The notes under the pieces are model-generated. The model was not told where the DNA came from. It searched no databases and worked only from the letters and a program-made list of their open reading frames with translations. Of a stretch of DNA of 64,000 bases, positions 62,706 through 64,000 are shown piece after piece. Source of the DNA: Zavarzinella sp. (GTDB taxonomy: Bacteria; Planctomycetota; Planctomycetia; Gemmatales; Gemmataceae); the NCBI GenBank assembly GCA_041399155.1, contig JAWKTI010000006.1, forward strand, positions 124,001-188,000. Direction: 5' to 3'. The position numbers were made by a program, and so were the translations under genes. Within the stretch, counting starts at the first letter, position 1. The number at the start of each line of letters is the position of its first letter.

Positions 62706-64000
62706 TTACCCCAGAATTCCCTTTACCAGCTCCCCGTGGACGTTGGTCAGGCGGCGTTGGATGCCGTTGTGGTAGAACGTCAGTTTTTCGTGGTCGAGGC
62801 CCAGCAGGTGCAGCACGGTGGCGTGGAAATCGTGCCAACTGACCGGATTCTCGGCTGCTTTCCACCCCACATTGTCGGTGGTGCCGTACGCGATCCCCGG
62901 TTTCAGTCCTGCGCCTGCCATCCAGCATGAAAACCCATAGCGATTGTGGTCGCGACCGGTGCCCACTACGTTGGCTGCGGATTGGGCAAACGGGGTGCGG
63001 CCAAATTCCGTGGTAAACAGCACCAGCGTGTCTTCCAGCAATCCGCGGTTGTGCAGATCATGCAGTAAGGCCGCAATTGGCTGGTCAATCCGTTCCGCTT
63101 CCGCCTGGTGGTTCGTTTTCACATTTTCGTGGGCGTCCCAACTGGTGCGTGGGCTGCCACCAATCGGTCCACCGGAATAGATCTGGATGTAGCGAGTGCC
63201 TTTTTCGAGCAATCGACGTGCCAGCAGGCAGCGAATTCCACAATCCTGGGTGGCTTTGTTGTGAATGCCGTAGGCTTGCTTCGTTTTTTCATCTTCCTGG
63301 CTGAGATCGGCCACTTTGGGAATGGCTAGCTGCATTTTTGCCGCTAACTGATAGCTGGCAATCCGGCTGAGCAGTGGGTCTTCCATGGGGTGGCTGGCAC
63401 CGTACTGCTGGTTGAGTTTGCCCAGAAGTTCTTTCGCTGCAAGCTCTTGCGACGCGGGCACCGCCTGACGTGGGTGCAGATCCTGCACCGGTTGATTGCC
63501 CGATTGAAAGGCCACTCCCTGGTGCACGGATGGCAAAAAACCGCTTGTCCAGTTAGACGCACCTCCGGTGGGATCGCCACGGCCATCGGGCAGCACCACG
63601 TACGTGGGAAGTTCATCGGTAATCGCACCCATGCCGTAGGAAAGCCAGCTTCCCAACGATGGGTAACCGTTAAAGCCAAAGCCACTGTTCAGCAGAAACA
63701 ACCCGGGGGTGTGGTTGGCTGTTTCAGAGAACATCGACCGAATCACCGTCAGCTTATCGGCATGCTTCGCAATATTGGGAAACAGATTGGACAGCCACAA
63801 CCCACTGTTGCCGTGCTGCTGAAAAGCAAAATCGCTCTGGCGAAGTCGCCCGATTTGCCCAAAGAAAATGTCCGGTGCGTGGTCCATTTTCAGGGTTTTG
63901 CCATGCATTTTCGTCAATTCTGGCTTGTAATCGAACGAATCCAGGTGACTGAGCCCGCCCACAAGCGAAATCTGGATGGCCCGCTTTGCCTTGGCTTTAG
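62706..64000 (-). CDS. DUF1501 protein, 5' end beyond window
   Basis: The frame is open past the right edge. Reading from the edge gives AKRAIQISLVGGLSHLDSFD, the start of the DUF1501 core, so the signal sequence lies outside. The conserved parts here are YVVLPDGRGDPTGGASNWTS, YIQIYSGGPIGGSPRTSWDAH, VLFTTEFGRTPFAQ and DHNRYGFSCWMAGAG. It shares with the 33652 protein the family fold but is of a different subgroup, one often paired with a DUF1549/DUF1553 partner. That neighbour would be outside the window. Activity is unknown. Confidence 0.92.
   Translation of the reverse strand, partial: KAKAKRAIQISLVGGLSHLDSFDYKPELTKMHGKTLKMDHAPDIFFGQIGRLRQSDFAFQQHGNSGLWLSNLFPNIAKHADKLTVIRSMFSETANHTPGLFLLNSGFGFNGYPSLGSWLSYGMGAITDELPTYVVLPDGRGDPTGGASNWTSGFLPSVHQGVAFQSGNQPVQDLHPRQAVPASQELAAKELLGKLNQQYGASHPMEDPLLSRIASYQLAAKMQLAIPKVADLSQEDEKTKQAYGIHNKATQDCGIRCLLARRLLEKGTRYIQIYSGGPIGGSPRTSWDAHENVKTNHQAEAERIDQPIAALLHDLHNRGLLEDTLVLFTTEFGRTPFAQSAANVVGTGRDHNRYGFSCWMAGAGLKPGIAYGTTDNVGWKAAENPVSWHDFHATVLHLLGLDHEKLTFYHNGIQRRLTNVHGELVKGILG

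Overview
The window looks like chromosomal DNA of a planctomycete, most likely of the Gemmatales/Gemmataceae type. The pointers are two DUF1501 proteins, a tandem pair of DUF1559 proteins with prepilin-type N-termini, two type I sulfatases, a Minf_1886-type protein, DUF2029/GT87-like membrane proteins, HEAT-repeat proteins, and GTG/TTG starts mixed with ATG. Base composition is near balanced by eye. The assignment rests on gene families, not on a marker gene. There is no rRNA and no CRISPR array, and no phage or transposase gene was recognised. One tRNA is present, tRNA-Val(CAC).

Layout. 1-6.2 kb: end of a DUF2071 gene, a membrane HEAT protein, a TatA-type translocase subunit, tRNA-Val, larC, a small membrane protein and clpX. 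6.3-16.2 kb: a response regulator-GGDEF protein, a sigma-70 factor with a long leader and a terminator, aroB (interrupted by a one-base frameshift), a GT87-like membrane protein, three small genes including a 2OG-Fe(II) dioxygenase, ilvB, and a Minf_1886 protein. 16.7-22.4 kb: an FHA-GAF-HD-GYP protein, then a compact run of split transketolase, folD and an AI-2E-type permease. 22.5-35.7 kb: a secreted or membrane orphan, a SUMF1-like protein, a lycopene-cyclase-domain membrane protein, trmL, ftsK, a sulfatase, an AT-rich orphan, an MFS transporter, a Tat-exported DUF1501 protein and a DUF5684 protein. 36.7-49.5 kb: a second sigma factor (also frameshifted), an esterase, two secreted trypsin-like proteases, membrane orphans, an SDR reductase, a tyrosine phosphatase and a PP2C phosphatase. 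49.6-55 kb: hemC coupled to a type III polyketide synthase, and a HEAT protein behind a beta-propeller protein that ends in a c-type haem motif. 55-64 kb: a GxxExxY gene inside repeats, two DUF1559 paralogues, mrp with DUF971, a sulfatase and a truncated DUF1501 gene.

How the genes fit together. Housekeeping functions (chorismate, branched-chain amino acids, pentose phosphates, one-carbon folates, haem, proteolysis, chromosome segregation) are interleaved with signalling (c-di-GMP synthesis, HD-GYP, PP2C, tyrosine phosphatase, two sigma factors) and with an exported degradative set (sulfatases, esterase, Tat-dependent DUF1501, HtrA-like proteases). Short gaps suggest operons for tkt-folD-permease, aroB-GT87, hemC-PKS, propeller-HEAT and DUF971-mrp.

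The most unusual part of the window is its intergenic DNA. It holds several unrelated repeat families: neisserial dRS3-like 20-bp palindromes, a duplicated ~200-bp element, tandem arrays with periods near 150 bp, a large perfect-looking inverted repeat, 31-bp repeats around a GxxExxY gene, and a 9-bp array upstream of the second sigma gene. I found no gene cluster that I can defend as a wholly new system. The best leads are the haem-motif propeller/HEAT pair, the hemC-PKS coupling, the HCF101-like Mrp/DUF971 pair, and the repeats.
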